Source: Microthyrium microscopicum
Taxonomy: Eukaryota; Ascomycota; Dothideomycetes; Microthyriales; Microthyriaceae
Direction of reading: 5' to 3'
DNA length: 64,000 nucleotides
Assembly (NCBI GenBank): GCA_010405405.1
Contig: MU004230.1
Coordinates: 3,431,744 to 3,495,743, forward strand
Made by a program: the position numbers and the translations under genes. Under the pieces are notes generated by a model. The model had not been told where the DNA came from. It saw only the letters and a list, made by a program, of their open reading frames with translations, and did not search any database. Of this stretch, positions 22,607 through 35,250 are shown one piece after another; the first letter of the stretch is position 1, and each line of letters opens with the position of its first letter.

Positions 22607-23534
22607 GAGTGTACGACATCATGACATGAACGGCCTCGGTGACTGGAAAGGGATTGCATTGATTACTAGCGACTCTGAAATAGCATAGCATTATGAATAA
22701 GGGTCGGAAAAGACCCAGGATAGTTCGTCTATACACAAGGAAACTGCTTAGCTTCTGATTCAAATCAATACAACCTCAACCACTAGGTTCGATAACGGTA
22801 ATGGCAACACCATACGTCCTGGACATATGAGAGATTGACGAGCAAGATAATGAATAAGAGAGCCGAAGCAGAATGCCAGCTGTTAGCGCGGCCATTATAG
22901 TAATCACAAGTACCAAGAACTACCCTTTTCCCAAACCGCCATCTCGCAATGCTCCTTCTCCTGAGAAACAAGTGCAAACACCGTGCCGGACCAACAACCA
23001 AAAATACGAAGAGTCCATAAGAGGGATCCAAACAAACAAAATCAAAGCCCACTCCCGCACACCAATATCAAGTTCCAGATGCTAATCTTGGCCGCCTGGG
23101 GTTTTACCCCAGCCTTTGTTTGGGTATCTTCCTGGTTTGTGACTTCAAGTTCCCCTTTCTCCAGACGACGAACAAAGGAAAGCATACTCCAACCAAGCAA
23201 CAAAATATAGAATAGAAGTTTTGAACACCGAACAAACGTTTGAAGGGGCGCGAAATCTCCAACGGAGAAAGTAGCTCCTGCGGTCTTGTAGCAGCAACGC
23301 GGCGATATGACTTGCATGAAGAAATCATCCAGGAGAAGGCAGAAGAAGCCAGATTACAGTTTCCGGAAAGTAAGTCTGAGCCGTAGCGCTGTTGGAACCC
23401 AAAGAAAGCAAAATCAACCATACACAAACAACACCGTACTAGCTGCCCTATCCACAGTGCAAATGTTCAATCGTGCTCCAATAATGCAAACATAGGAAAA
23501 GATAAATCTGCAAACAGGCGGCGTCCTGACAAGA
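22607..23534. other. Convergent intergenic region
   Basis: 3' regions of two convergent genes. Small open frames on both strands overlap each other and lack motifs. Nothing recognised. Confidence 0.5.
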
Positions 23535-24923
23535 CTAGCCCCAGACTTTGGCTTGAACACCAAGCCCACTTTTACCTCCCCAAACTCCACTGCTATTTCC
23601 CCATCCACCGCGCATATTGGCAGAAGATTTGTCGTCCTGTCCACTTGCTGGCTTGTCTGCTTGGCTAGCCTCCGCTGAGTAGGCATAGCTAAGCGGACTG
23701 GGCAGAGGTGTTGTTGACCGTTTCTGCTGTGTGCCGGCCTGTTGTTGTTGCGCGCCGGTTGGACGAGTTCCAATAGGCGCAACGTTGCCTGGGGTTGATG
23801 CAGGTGGGTTGCTGGCATCACGAGGCGGCGATCCCCCGGGTGAAGAGTTGGATGTACGCGACGACTGCTGATGCGTGCTATCGAACATGTGCTGACCAGC
23901 TGCGTTTTGATTGCTAGCTGGACTGGCAGTGCTGTTGGCACGATCGCGACTGGGTGCATCACGGGCTGGCATTGTGACGGAGGACTCGCCGGGAGGGCCA
24001 GATTGTAATCCGAACTGGTCGTATGGTGATCCACCACGGAAGCCAGGCGCTGGGCCAGTTGTAGAGCGAGTTTCTTGCGAGCCGCCGGCCCGGGAGGAGG
24101 AAGGTTCGCTGCCAGGAGAGTATATGTTGGATTCGGCTCCATATAACGCGCGATGTTGCCTCGCAATGAGCTCGCGACGCTCTTCTTCGGACATGCCGGC
24201 GTTTGCGGCGTTGGGAGACATGCTACGGTCCGATTTCGCTCCAGATAGGTCTATGAAAGAAAAATGTGAGCGGGCCAAGATGGCAATAGGAGACTGGCAC
24301 GGCTTACTACGTACGCTTCTGGAATTGCTGCTCTTGGTGATAGTTTCTTAGTTCCCTTTCGCGCTGAGCAGCCATGCGACGTTTTGCCTGCATTGCTGGG
24401 TCACCTTCAGTTGGAGGACGTGGACCACCGAATCTTTGCGTGGCAATATAACCCTGAACGTGCCCGGGTGTTGGAGGCATTCTCATCGGATCGAATTCGG
24501 TAGGAGGAGCGAATCGAGGAGCCATTGCGTTCATTCGAGGATCGCCTACTTTAATTAGTCAACTGATCGATTCGAGCGGCAGGTTCGGATGGTTATAAGT
24601 ACGGATAACTGGTGAGTCCTTACCGACAGGAATCTTTGACGATTTCCTCCAGGTTTCTAGAGCTCGATCCACGCCTATATCGTTAGTCGAAGTATGATAT
24701 GGCAAGGAATCGTGACATACTAGCGAATTGATAATAAAAGGGTTCGCCATCTTCTGAGGGACCTGCTTGAACAGTACCTGATTGAAAGTATAAGTATGGG
24801 TGCAAAACGCGATAGTATAAGGATTCGACGCGTACCAGGACGACTAGTTGGCGCAGAGGGTTCCCATGGTCCTTGGCGACCAGCTGGCGACCCAGACCAG
24901 GAGTTGTTGTCATAGTATGCCAT
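23535..24923 (-). CDS. Conserved Pezizomycotina protein of unknown function, disordered
   Basis: Five exons, 24923-24836, 24777-24721, 24674-24624, 24545-24315 and 24250-23535, join in frame to 380 residues. The start MAYYDNNSWSG, the block ASVDRALETWRKSSKIPVG, the basic helix AMQAKRRMAAQRERELRNYH and SGAKSDRSMSP...RRELIARQHRALYG form a recognisable pattern that I recall from uncharacterised filamentous-fungal proteins. The C-terminal half is Ser/Pro/Gln/Gly-rich low complexity and ends with Trp-Gly repeats (GGWGNSSGVWGGKSG). No catalytic domain, signal peptide or membrane segment is seen. It may be an RNA- or scaffold-associated protein, but that is a guess from composition. Confidence 0.82.
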
Positions 24924-27100
24924 ATTTGGGGATTGGTGGTATTCTTTAAGATGGAATGTCAGCAAACAATCGTGATAGTGCAGGTAGAAGTCGGGCCAAG
25001 GGATGAAGTTCGTAGTATTTACAAATAGACTAATAGATGATCGAATATAAAGAGCTGAGCTTACCGAGGAGTTCGGGTGCTAGGACAGAGCGGAAGAAAT
25101 TGGAGACAGGGCAGCGGCCAGCGGAATTAGGAGTAATAGGGGTAATGAAATAGGCAATATAGTAAAATGGTAGACCGATGACAATGGATCAATGGGATGT
25201 GCAATAGGAATAGGGGTCTAGAAGAGAGGACAAGGCGACATTGGAAAGATGTGATGTGAAAGGGATCACGATCACGGCCACGGAGGAAGAAATTCGATGC
25301 TAGAGCACAGAGTTCTCCCAGTTCAACCAGCAGATGTCAGAGGAAAGGCAAAAAGAAAAGCCAATTTTCGCTAAGGGCGACAATTAGATCCACGGTGGTC
25401 CGTCCACTCAAATGTTGGGGATAGGGATGTCATACAACCACTATTACCATTTTGGTCTATATACACTGTTTACTGCAACTATTCCTTCTCTTTTTATACA
25501 TCAATGGCCTCCGCGTTTCTTCTTTGATGTCTGATGTATCTATAATGTTCCAACTCCTCTCTAGCCGTGCCCAACCATATCACTACATCAATTCCTCAGA
25601 AACAGGAATGCCCAACCGTACCAGTCTTCCGTTTCTTCCCGCCTACTTCTTGAGCATCAAATCCCACCACCACCTCACTAGTCGGCAGACTTGTTTTTTT
25701 CCTTATGCATCTTATCGCTTAAAACGTGTGCCAACCAGGTTCTCCTCCACACACCACTACACTCTGGTACATATAAAGTCAACCTCATATCCCTCATAGT
25801 ACTCCAATCCCCAGCACCCTGTCAATTGACTCCACAGCATTGCGTTGTCCATCGTGCCATTCAAAGCACCCAGCTTGCTGGCAATGTACGGGGCGCCCTG
25901 GGATCAAAATGACGCGGGGCAATGAACAATGCGACCCGAGCCCAGGTGCACTATCCGAGACCTGCTTTTCAAGCAACACAGGCGCCTATATCGTCCATCC
26001 AACTGACCTGCTTTTGTGCAGTCTCAAACTCACTTGCATATGTATCTCCACACTTCCCCATCGCTAACACATAGACATATCCTACCACATTTCAAAATCG
26101 ACTGGCCCTACTAACGTTCGGTACATCTTTTCCCCCCATGGTCCATCATATACATTACCATGCACAACATCCGAGTGCACAACTAGCAACTGCAATGTAA
26201 CATGCCATTTTTATTCACCCATCACATGCAAGGGTTTGCTAAACGGCCCACACCCGGTCCAAAGGAAAGACCTTTTTAAAGCCTCTCGAGTCCGCTGCTT
26301 GTAACTCGAGCGGGTACGCAGCTCCGACCTTGCACAAATCTCCGTTCATATATCAGAGTCTCCATTATAGACCTTAACGATCCTTCCCCACATACCCCAA
26401 CAACTGCCGGGGATGTCGGCCATGAGCAGCACGCAAAGTTTTACTTAATCTTATTGTCCATCACTTGGTGTCTCCAAACTAAGATATCATGTGCAAAGTA
26501 TGTGTTGTTATACGAAATCTTGGCGGCTACGGCGGCTCTATCAAAAAAACCGTTGTCCATTGTGGTGGAAATAAGCACGGGCAAAAGTTTGTGGTTTTGT
26601 GGGATAATAGCTGTTTGTAAGCATTGATCAGATTTTGATTGCAAGCATTATTTTGTGGCGTTCCTTTAAATGCACAACACATCGCCAAGCCGAAGCCTCA
26701 TACAACCCCCTTTCGCTTTCTCAAGATATCGTGAACTATCTTGTCATCTGAACTTTCCTCTCCATAGCTTTGTCTTAGTTGTATATGTTACAAAGATGGA
26801 GTTAAAATAGAGTTTAAGCTAGAGATCGCACATTGGCAGTTGCAATGCGGGATGTGTTTTTCCAGGAAGGAGCCCACGAGCAATAGGAAGCTGCGGGGAC
26901 CATCCTCTATGGCAGTCGCTGTGGACTTGCAGAATGGCTCAAACGTTCGAGATTCGCGAAATCATTGAGTGTGAGGGGCATCGGCAAGTACGCATTGGAT
27001 GAATATGATATATTGTGGTATAGACTAGTCACAACTCCACGGCCTTCATAAGATTGTGCGTACGAAGTAAGAAAATGATAGACTCCGATCCAAACAACAA
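24924..27100. other. Intergenic, 2.2 kb
   Basis: It contains the promoter and 5' leader of the gene above and the 3' region of VPS34. C-rich and CA-rich non-coding stretches dominate 25450-26400. Open frames (for example 25452-25799) are composition artefacts. No RNA gene or element recognised. Confidence 0.5.
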
Positions 27101-29905
27101 CTACGCTCGGAAGCCTTGAACAAAGCCATGCAACCGGTCAATAACCTGCGGCATCACCGCCGTCGCGCTCTCACTTATAAGCGCCTCGAAGCCCCTAATC
27201 GCCTCCTCCTCTGTCAACTCCAAATGGAAACGTTCTTGCACCTTGAGTACCGCCTTGTCCGGCTCCAGCCTAATATCGGGAATATTCGCCTCACTCATCA
27301 AGGCAAACAGATTCAATATCAGGTTTGCCGACTTGCGCAGGCTTGCGTATGCTGTGTAGCAGTACTGCTTGAATTGCGCATAGTACGCGTGCTGCGGACC
27401 GCCCATTCCTTGGACCATGGCTGGATCGAGCTTCATTAATGGCGCGAATGGTTTGGGATCTCGGCCAAGGATGTAGCCAAAGTCGGCGTGGAAGAAGTGA
27501 CCAGAGGGACTGAGGAGGAGGTTGTCGGAGTGGCGGTCGCCCACGCCGAGGAGGTAGGTGATTACGCAGTAGCCTGCGCACGATTTAATGTAAGTTTCCA
27601 TGGCCTCCTTGCGGACGCCTAAGTCGGCCGTGTTATCGGGGTTGTGGTGTTTGAGATAGTTGAGAAGGGTTTTGTGTTTGGAGATGATGGCAGAGAGGGA
27701 ACTGGACGGTACGAATTGGACTGCGCCTGCATATGGCGCGGTTGCAAGAGTACGATAAGGCGAGAGCTTGAGATCGAGGTTCTCTTTGCGGAGTAGTCGG
27801 TCCATCAAGGTGATGATTTGGATTACAAGCTGATCTTGTCGTAAGTCATCGCCTGTTTTGAAGATGACCGGATAAGGTTGGCCTCCACTTGTTCTGAACG
27901 TGATAAAAAGGGGCTGAAGACTTGATTTGAACACGTTAGATTCTTCCGGGTAGCATCCCACAATATGGACTGTTGGATCCAATGGTATAGGAAGTGGTGG
28001 TTGGAATGTAGTCAATTCATTTTTTGGGTCTCCAAGAAACTTCTTCAGGCGTTCAATTTTTCTAGTTCTGTCTCCAGCAGAGTTTCTGATATCTCGAGAT
28101 ATCTTGGAAAGCAGGGTGATGAGTTCACCCTGTCTCCGAAGGATTTTCCTTTGTTCTGGCCCATCGGGTCGCTTCATGAGCTCAACCATAAAATCATATT
28201 CAATTTGAGCAAACAATTGTCGTGCCCCTGCACCTTGTTGATCGGAAACATCATCGCATTCAACCATTAAATACCAATGCAGATAGTTGCCTAGGATGAA
28301 GTTGTCTGCGGCTCGAGTGATGAGAAATCGAGCCAAAGAAGAGTCTTGCGCTTCAGAGACTTGATCTTGGTTCTCTTCCTGTGTATTAGATGGTCGTTCA
28401 AACTTTAAGGCTTGAACAAGTTGAAGTAGATACAGAAGCAGTTCATCGTCATCCGACTTTCGTAGCCTGTCTACAGCATAAGCGCGGACGTCTGGATTCT
28501 CAAAGCTGGGGCCAAGAAGTTCCAGAGCATCATCAACATCGATTGTGGTCCATTTGGATAACATAGAAACAGCTTGTCGTGATTCACTTTGATCAGTCCA
28601 GGAAACCGATTTGACAAATTTCGTGAGTGCCTTCTTGTCGCGAGTGAGATGATGCCGAAATTTCCAGACCATGTCTTTTTCTTCATCGGTCAAGTCATGC
28701 AGTGGACCATACGACATGATAACATTCAGCTCATCTCGTATCTTGGCGTTGGGCTTCAGATCCCTATCTAATACTCCGGTCCTGCTACTTCGGACAAGCC
28801 TTCGGTGTTTGGACTCACATGGATTGTCTCGAACACCTACTTCCGGATCATATATTCGAATCAGTCTTCCTGGAGCCGGATGACCCGATGGATCTATATC
28901 CAATTCTATCCCTGGTCCAAAAGATACTTCCGGAGGAGGTTTGAGACGAACATCAGATGCCGAATTCTGCATTGTCGAAATAGGTGGAGGTGGATATTCT
29001 CGATCAGTGAAAACAATGGGATGATCGAAGCGAGGAAATTCGATGTGAAGGTACCAAATCCCCTCATCTTCCACAGGTTTTGCGCTGCCATTTGTGTTAT
29101 CACCATTGGAGGCACCGTTGGTAATTCGAGATTGAGCTTGACGTCGAAGCTGGGCCAATGTTTTCAAGCTATCTCTTTCCATTGCCTCGATTTTGCGGAA
29201 CACTAACTGATCGAGCCATTTATTCTCAGGTATTTCGCCCATCTCATGTTTCTTCATCAGCCCCTCCAGTCTTTCCATTTCTGTCATCTCTCCATCGTTT
29301 TGTACTTCAAATGGAGTCGTTGACTGTGAGTAGCCATCTGCTTGCTTGTGCCGATGTATACGACACCGTATCCTACCTTTCCGGAGAGTATTGTCCTTGT
29401 CGAAAAGAGGAATAGTACTGCCGCCAAATGGAATTGAATGGAACTTTGTTTTAGGCCCACCAGCCGGATACAAATCCCAAACCGTGACAGCTAGCTGCGA
29501 CGACAATGGTATCTCTGAGTAGGGTACAGGCAAAGATAGCCATTCGTTCCAGGTTCTAGCATTTTTGAAGTTCTTGTGAGAGGTTTCAGTGGGTAAAGTT
29601 AGGGGTTTACTGTCGGACCATAGTCGTACGGTGACATATAGCTCTGAATGCGTGCTGCCGATAAAGTTAGCAAGAACAATGAAGTGCTTCAATATTGGCA
29701 TACATACCTCGTGTTTGAACCAACGTGTCGTAACTGAGGGTTTTCTAGCAGTACAGTCAATTCCGTAGGTTTTTGGGATCCCTCAAGATTGCTTCTAGAA
29801 TTGGGTCAACATCAAAGACTCCATATGTAGTGAAAGGGGTACTAACATTTTGATATGAACGTCTTCTTTAAGATCAGATGAGCAGGCAAAGGAGAAAGGC
29901 TCCAT
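27101..29905 (-). CDS. VPS34: Phosphatidylinositol 3-kinase Vps34
   Basis: Exons 29905-29847, 29794-29708 and 29654-27101 encode 899 residues (yeast Vps34 has 875). The joined N-terminus MEPFSFACSSDLKEDVHIKI matches fungal Vps34 and leads into the C2 domain (about residues 1-200). A PI3K accessory/helical domain lies around 290-480, followed by the kinase domain with GDDLRQDQLV, the catalytic loop GVGDRHSDNLL (about 753-762) and HADFGYILG (Asp about 773). It makes phosphatidylinositol 3-phosphate on endosomes and autophagic membranes in complex with Vps15 and Vps30. Intron donors are GTTAGT and GTATGT. Divergent from NSE4. Confidence 0.97.
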
Positions 29906-30674
29906 GATGTGCTAATATTCGAGGCCAGTAGGGCCTACGACACAAGCTTTGCCGTCTAATGTCATGTATAAAGCTGCTCGGCTATCATTTCAAAACGCTT
30001 GCGCTCGAGCCTCGCGCAGTGAACGATAGAAGTGATAGGCAGCAAGTACAGTGTATGGTGGGGTGTATCTACGAAAAGTTGTCGCTCCGAACGTGATCTA
30101 GTGAAGAGTCTAGGTTCACTGATTGAGCGAGAGGGTGAAGCGGGTGGACTGGACTTTATACAGAAGCTGATATGCGAGGGTGATGAGGATAGATTTGTTT
30201 CTTAACAAGTTGGAGAAATGTGTTGCAAGTTGCAACTCCACACGACTGAAGCTCCACTGTCCAGCAAGCTCCGAAGCTCTGGTGAACAGTCAGCAAGTCG
30301 TGATCCCCACCACCAAAACGCGTGGTCACCTGATGCTTCGTGCTAAACCCACCCGGGCTTAGGATCTTGACACGCTCAGGGACTCAGTGCTCTCTCATAC
30401 TCTCAGGCCTCTAACACCTGCCCCTAGCACATTGCATTGATATTCGCAGAGACATCACCTTATCTTTTTGTCTTATTGTCTCGTCGAATGTTCCTGTCTC
30501 GCCCTCTTGTCCAATTTACGGGTACTCGCATATATCCAGCCAAGCCAGCTCGCGCTTGTCACTGATCGCAAACGCCGTCATAACAGCCTTGCGACCTCAA
30601 CTACAACCATCCATCGCGCCTGCAATCATCCGCCCAACAACCGGCAACGCTGCTTCACCACATCGCCCTATACA
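29906..30674. promoter_or_regulatory. Divergent region between VPS34 and NSE4
   Basis: 769 bp between opposite start codons, holding both promoters and leaders. The NSE4 leader (30370-30670) is CT-rich. An open frame runs through it in the NSE4 frame but contains no better start. No specific regulatory site claimed. Confidence 0.55.
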
Positions 30675-32178
30675 ATGGCCAGAATACACCAACCTTCGTC
30701 TACACCAAGACGTCAATCTTCCCCCAATGATTCCCTTTTCCGTGGTAGAACCGCGACCGAAACACCTGCAAGAAATTCTCCAAGTGCGGCCTCCGATAAG
30801 GAAAATCGTCCAGCCATGAACAAGGGAAAGCAACGCGCTGTATCAGGACCTATGGCTCCTCCTCCGCGCGGTGGAGGGTTGCGCGATTCTACCGGCTCCA
30901 GAGGCTCCAAGCGTCGTCGAATCGAGCCCAGCCCAAGTCCCATGGAATACCAACCACTCACTCAGTTGATGACCCAATATCAAGACGTGCTCAGCAATGA
31001 GACACAAGATGAGAAAGAATATAATCCAAATCAGGATCTTGATCATCGTCGAGTGGTCAGACTGGGCTTGCGAACACTCGATAAAGAATTACATGGTATG
31101 TTTTTGCTGTTGTTGACAACCATGATCAGTGGCTAACATGTCGCTAGACGACCGTGACAGGTTCCTCAAAGAAAGTGCCAAATCAATTGTGAAGCACATT
31201 CGAATCGCTGATCAATACATGGGCAATGTCCGACAGACCTCTGATGCCACAATCGATTCTCGATACCTTCTCAATGTTACTGAACTCAGTAGCAAGAAAT
31301 TGGCAAGCGAAGCATTTGGAAAAGGATCTAGAGGTGTAGAGGCAGATATGTTTCTAGCAGGTTGCATGGATTTCATGAAGAACGGGGGATCTCTCGACGA
31401 TGACGACGCGGACAACACCTTGATAACCACTCAACGGAGGCGTCGTGTCGTAGCAGATGATAGCGATGAGGAAGATGCTACAGAAGGCGATGGATTTGAC
31501 TGGGACGTTGCTGGCGAATTGGCTTCATTCCCTGTCAACGGGCGCCCTACTTTTTCGAAGTACCTCCTTGGTCCTCTCGCTGTTGAAAAGAAAGTCAGAA
31601 ATACTCAGCGTACAGCACGTCAACGAAAAGACCCAGTCACCGCAAATAAGCTTCCAGAGCGAATTGCAGCCGAGGATTTGGAGCGCAACGAGGCCTCCAA
31701 TCTTACCAGTCTTTGCGCGTCAATACGTACACGCCTTAATTTGGTGAATACGAATGGCGCGCAACAAGCAAGTCAAGAAATGGAAGAATCTGTGGATTTG
31801 ACAGACGACAAAGAGAAAGCCATCCTCACCAAGCATCATCTTTCCACAAATTGGGAAGTCTCCCTTTTTGAATTCGTTATCAACCCAGACTCGTTCGCCC
31901 AGACAGTAGAGAACCTCTTCTACGTCAGCTTCTTAATCAAAGACGGACATGTCGATCTCAACTTTGATGACGATGGCTTGCCCACAATTCGAGAGATTCC
32001 AGATAATCAGGGAGGCGAAGAGCGCGAAAGAGGATCGGGTCGACATCAAGCAATCTTCTCTCTGGACCATGAGACGTGGCGAACACTCATCACGGCATTT
32101 GATATCAAACAACCATTGATTCATCATCGCGCAGAACAGAGCACCCCACTCGCAGGTGCCAAAGGCTGGTATGCGTAA
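30675..32178 (+). CDS. NSE4: Smc5-Smc6 complex kleisin Nse4
   Basis: Exon 1 30675-31095 and exon 2 31148-32178 (intron GTATGT...CTAACA...CTAG) encode 483 residues. A Ser/Pro/Arg-rich disordered N-terminus of about 95 residues precedes the Nse4 N-terminal helical region. The C-terminal winged-helix signature NWEVSLFEFVINPDSFAQTV followed by NLFYVSFLIKDG is diagnostic. Nse4 bridges the Smc5 and Smc6 heads and binds Nse1/Nse3, acting in recombinational DNA repair and chromosome segregation. An acidic stretch (DDDDADNT, DDSDEED) lies mid-protein. The ATG at 30675 (TACAATGGCC) is preferred over upstream in-frame non-ATG codons. Confidence 0.95.
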
Positions 32179-32585
32179 TTCCTGGTGGCCAGGAAAGTAT
32201 GAGCTTCTTTCTAATTGTCATTATCACCACTGAAGGGTATATCATATTGCTTTACGCAATGGCTGTTTTGTTTGAGGGAATTTTTGGAATGGGAGGCAGC
32301 ACTGTGTTAATTAGTACTTTTTACTTCTCCATGATCGGACTCTGGGTATATGCGATGCCTCGGATTATAATACCCAATATACCCTTTTCCAGAATTCATT
32401 TATCGTCAGAATCGTAATATCATTCAAAGTCGCCGCACACATACTTTTGTAAGCTGTTGGAAAATGGTCAAAGCTTTGTTGGCTTTGCCCCTCGTTCTAC
32501 AACATCAACAAAAAAACATTCGCAGCCTAGATCAACATCATCTCCAGCGTCCACCACACCTTGTTTCAGTCGCTCAGCAAAAATC
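32179..32585. other. Intergenic between NSE4 and CCT8
   Basis: 407 bp containing the NSE4 3' region and the CCT8 promoter; the two genes are in tandem. Nothing else seen. Confidence 0.55.
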
Positions 32586-34298
32586 ATGTCCCTCTCCATA
32601 CCCAGCGCTCCAAATGCGGGTCTCTTCAAACAAGGCTACACCAGCCATGATAGCGAAGATGCAGCAGTTGTGCGCAACATCGACGCGTGCCGAACCATCG
32701 CAAGCTCCGTTCAAACCTCTCTAGGACCTTATGGCCGAAACAAGATCGTGATCAACCATCTACAAAAGATGATCCTTACCAGCGATGCGGCTACTATACT
32801 CAGAGAGCTTGAAGTCGTTCACCCCGCAGCGAAACTCATCGTTATGGCCAGTCAACAACAAGAGGCGGAAATGGGCGATGCGACAAATATGGTCATTGTG
32901 TTGGCCGGCGAACTGTTGAAGAAAGCTGAGGAATTACTTCGACTGGGATTGAAGACAAGTGATATTGTTCAAGGTTATGAAAAAGCTCAGGATTATGCGC
33001 TCCAAGCACTCGAAGGTAGGTTCATGAGTCTCAGGTTTTGTAGCATGGACTGACACGTTGCAGAACTCACCATCGACAAAGTTGAGAACGCACAATCAGT
33101 AGAAGAGCTGAGCAAAGCTCTACGAACAGTCATATCTTCAAAACAGAACGGAAACGAAGATTTCCTAGCCGAACTTGTCGCAGAAGCAGTCCTTTCAGTC
33201 CTACCCAAAACCGCCTCAAATTTCAACGTCGACAACATCCGAGTAGTGAAAATTCTTGGTGGCTCCCTGCCACAAAGCAGAGTTATCAAGGGTATGGTTT
33301 TTGGCCGAGAACCGGATGGAAGTGTCAAGAAGGCGACCAAAGCAAAGGTCGGCGTGTTCACTTGCGCTATCGACATCAGTCAAACAGAGACGAAAGGAAC
33401 GGTTTTGTTACACAACGCAAAGGAAATGCTCAACTTCACGACCGGAGAAGAGCAACAAGTGGAAACGATGATCAAGGAGCTTCACGACTCAGGTCTCCGA
33501 GTTGTTGTTGCTGGCTCTACCATCGGAGAGCTCGCCATGCACTACCTCAACCGCTATAACATCCTCGTCATCAAAGTCCTCTCCAAGTTCGAAATTCGTC
33601 GCCTTTGCCGAGTCGTTGGCGCAGCTCCTCTTGCTCGCTTAGGTGCACCGATGCCCGATGAAATGGGTATGATCGATGTGGTTGAGACACTCGAGATCGG
33701 TGGTGATCGTGTCACTGTCTTCCGTCAAGAGAACGAGGTAACGAGAACATCGACTATCGTTCTTCGTGGAGCTACTCAAAATTATCTGGATGATGTTGAG
33801 AGAGCGATTGATGATGGTGTCAATGTCGTCAAGGCCATTACCAAAGATCCTCGCTTAGTTCCTGGAGCCGGTGCTACAGAAATGGCGCTGATCGAACGAG
33901 TGGGCGCCTTTGGCGAGAAGACACCTGGACTGATGCAGTATTCTATCCGTAAGTATGCTGAGGCATTCGAGGTCATCCCACGAACTCTAGCAGAATCTGC
34001 TGGTCTCGATGCCACTGAGGTTCTTTCGCGTTTATACAGCGCCCATGTGTTGAAGAAGGATGGCAAGCGAGACAAGTACTGGTGGTGTACAGGAGTTGAT
34101 ATTGAAAATCAAGAAGGAACGGGCATCATGGATGCTGAAGAGGAAGGCATATTGGATCTCATGATTGCAAAAAGCTGGGCTATTAAACTCGCAACAGAGG
34201 CAGCCCGAACGATTCTCAGTGTCGATCAAATCATTGTTGCTCGACAAGCAGGTGGTCCAAAGCCGCCAGGACCAAATCCGAACTGGGACGAGGATTAG
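32586..34298 (+). CDS. CCT8: Chaperonin CCT/TRiC theta subunit
   Basis: Exons 32586-33015 and 33064-34298 encode 554 residues, the usual length. The group II chaperonin ATP-site blocks are present: SLGPYGRNKI, LTSDAATILRELEV, EMGDATNMVIVLAGELL and PGAGATEMAL. The position after GD is Ala instead of Gly (GDATN); yeast Cct8 is also non-canonical here (GDVTN), so this fits the theta subunit. The theta-specific HNAKEMLNFTTGEEQQ segment and C-terminal VDQIIVARQAGGPKPP confirm the assignment. CCT is the cytosolic ring that folds actin, tubulin and WD40 proteins. It converges on ISY1 with 150 bp between stops. Confidence 0.97.
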
Positions 34299-34448
34299 AT
34301 GTATACCCACCAAAATCGTAGTTATTTATATTGATAGACAATAATATGATGAACAAAAAAAAGCTTCATTCGTGCATTACAATATCTGGGTATAATTTGT
34401 CCTCTCGCGATCCATTTTGTCTAAAGTTCATTAGTCATTTCCACTCAA

Positions 34449-35250
34449 TCAGGTGAGTTTGTCCAATAGTCTTCGTCTCCGTCGATCCACTAATTCTTCC
34501 TGTACTTCATCTAGCGACGGCAGTCCCCAAGGAACGCCATCACCAGTGTCTCCTGGTATATCCTCCCAGCTCTTGTCATCATCTTTGCCGTTTGTCTGCT
34601 GCATCAGCGCCTTGAACGCCTCCTGCTCACGCTTAACCTCATATTCCAACAACGTCCCATCCTCCTCATCCAAATTATACCCATAATAGCCCGCATCGAC
34701 CCCCCTACTCAACTCCGCTCTCGTCGGTCCCTTATCCTCAACCTGCGGCTTCCCACTATTCATCGCCGCCTCAAATAACTCCTTCACGCCCGGTAACTCC
34801 CTCGCCCTACCAAAATACCGATACCCCTTCCCACCGCCCGGCACCTCCCGCCCATCCTCATCCAACACCCGTCCTCCTCTGCTATAGTTTGGTCCTCCCA
34901 GCTCTCGTATCCTTAGTTCCCAGACGAACTTTTCGCGCATGAGCTTGTTGATCTCATCGTTGAGATCGCGCACTTGGTAGTCGCTGAGAGCTATGTCTTG
35001 GATTTTGGAGACTTTGCGGGAGATTTCTTTGAGGACTTGGCCGCGCCACTTTTCGCAGACGGGGATGGATTCGACGGAGGTTATTAGTTTTGGGCGTGCG
35101 GTGGAGCCGAGGTCGATTATTCCTAGGTCGGCGGCTTGGGCGGCGCGGAAGCGGAAGAGCATTGATTGCGCTTTTTCAGAATTGCGCGCCTGTGATGGGT
35201 GTTAGTTGTTGGCATGGTGGTTGTGAGGCACTGGTGGGGGAGCTTACCAT
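34449..35250 (-). CDS. ISY1: Pre-mRNA splicing factor ISY1
   Basis: The first coding exon is just ATG (35250-35248), followed by a 58-nt intron (GTAAGC...CACAG) and exon 2 35189-34449; 247 residues. The resulting start MARNSEKAQSMLFRFRAAQ is the hallmark of Isy1. Further family blocks are CEKWRGQVLKEISRKVSKIQ, LRIRELGGPNY and the C-terminal EVQEELVDRRRRRLLDKL. Isy1 is part of the Prp19-associated (NTC) complex in the catalytic spliceosome. Without the one-codon exon the protein has no suitable start. Confidence 0.95.

Noticed and set aside
25450-26100. Open frames in a C-rich intergenic stretch
   Set aside because: Low-complexity composition explains them; no start context, splice sites or motifs.
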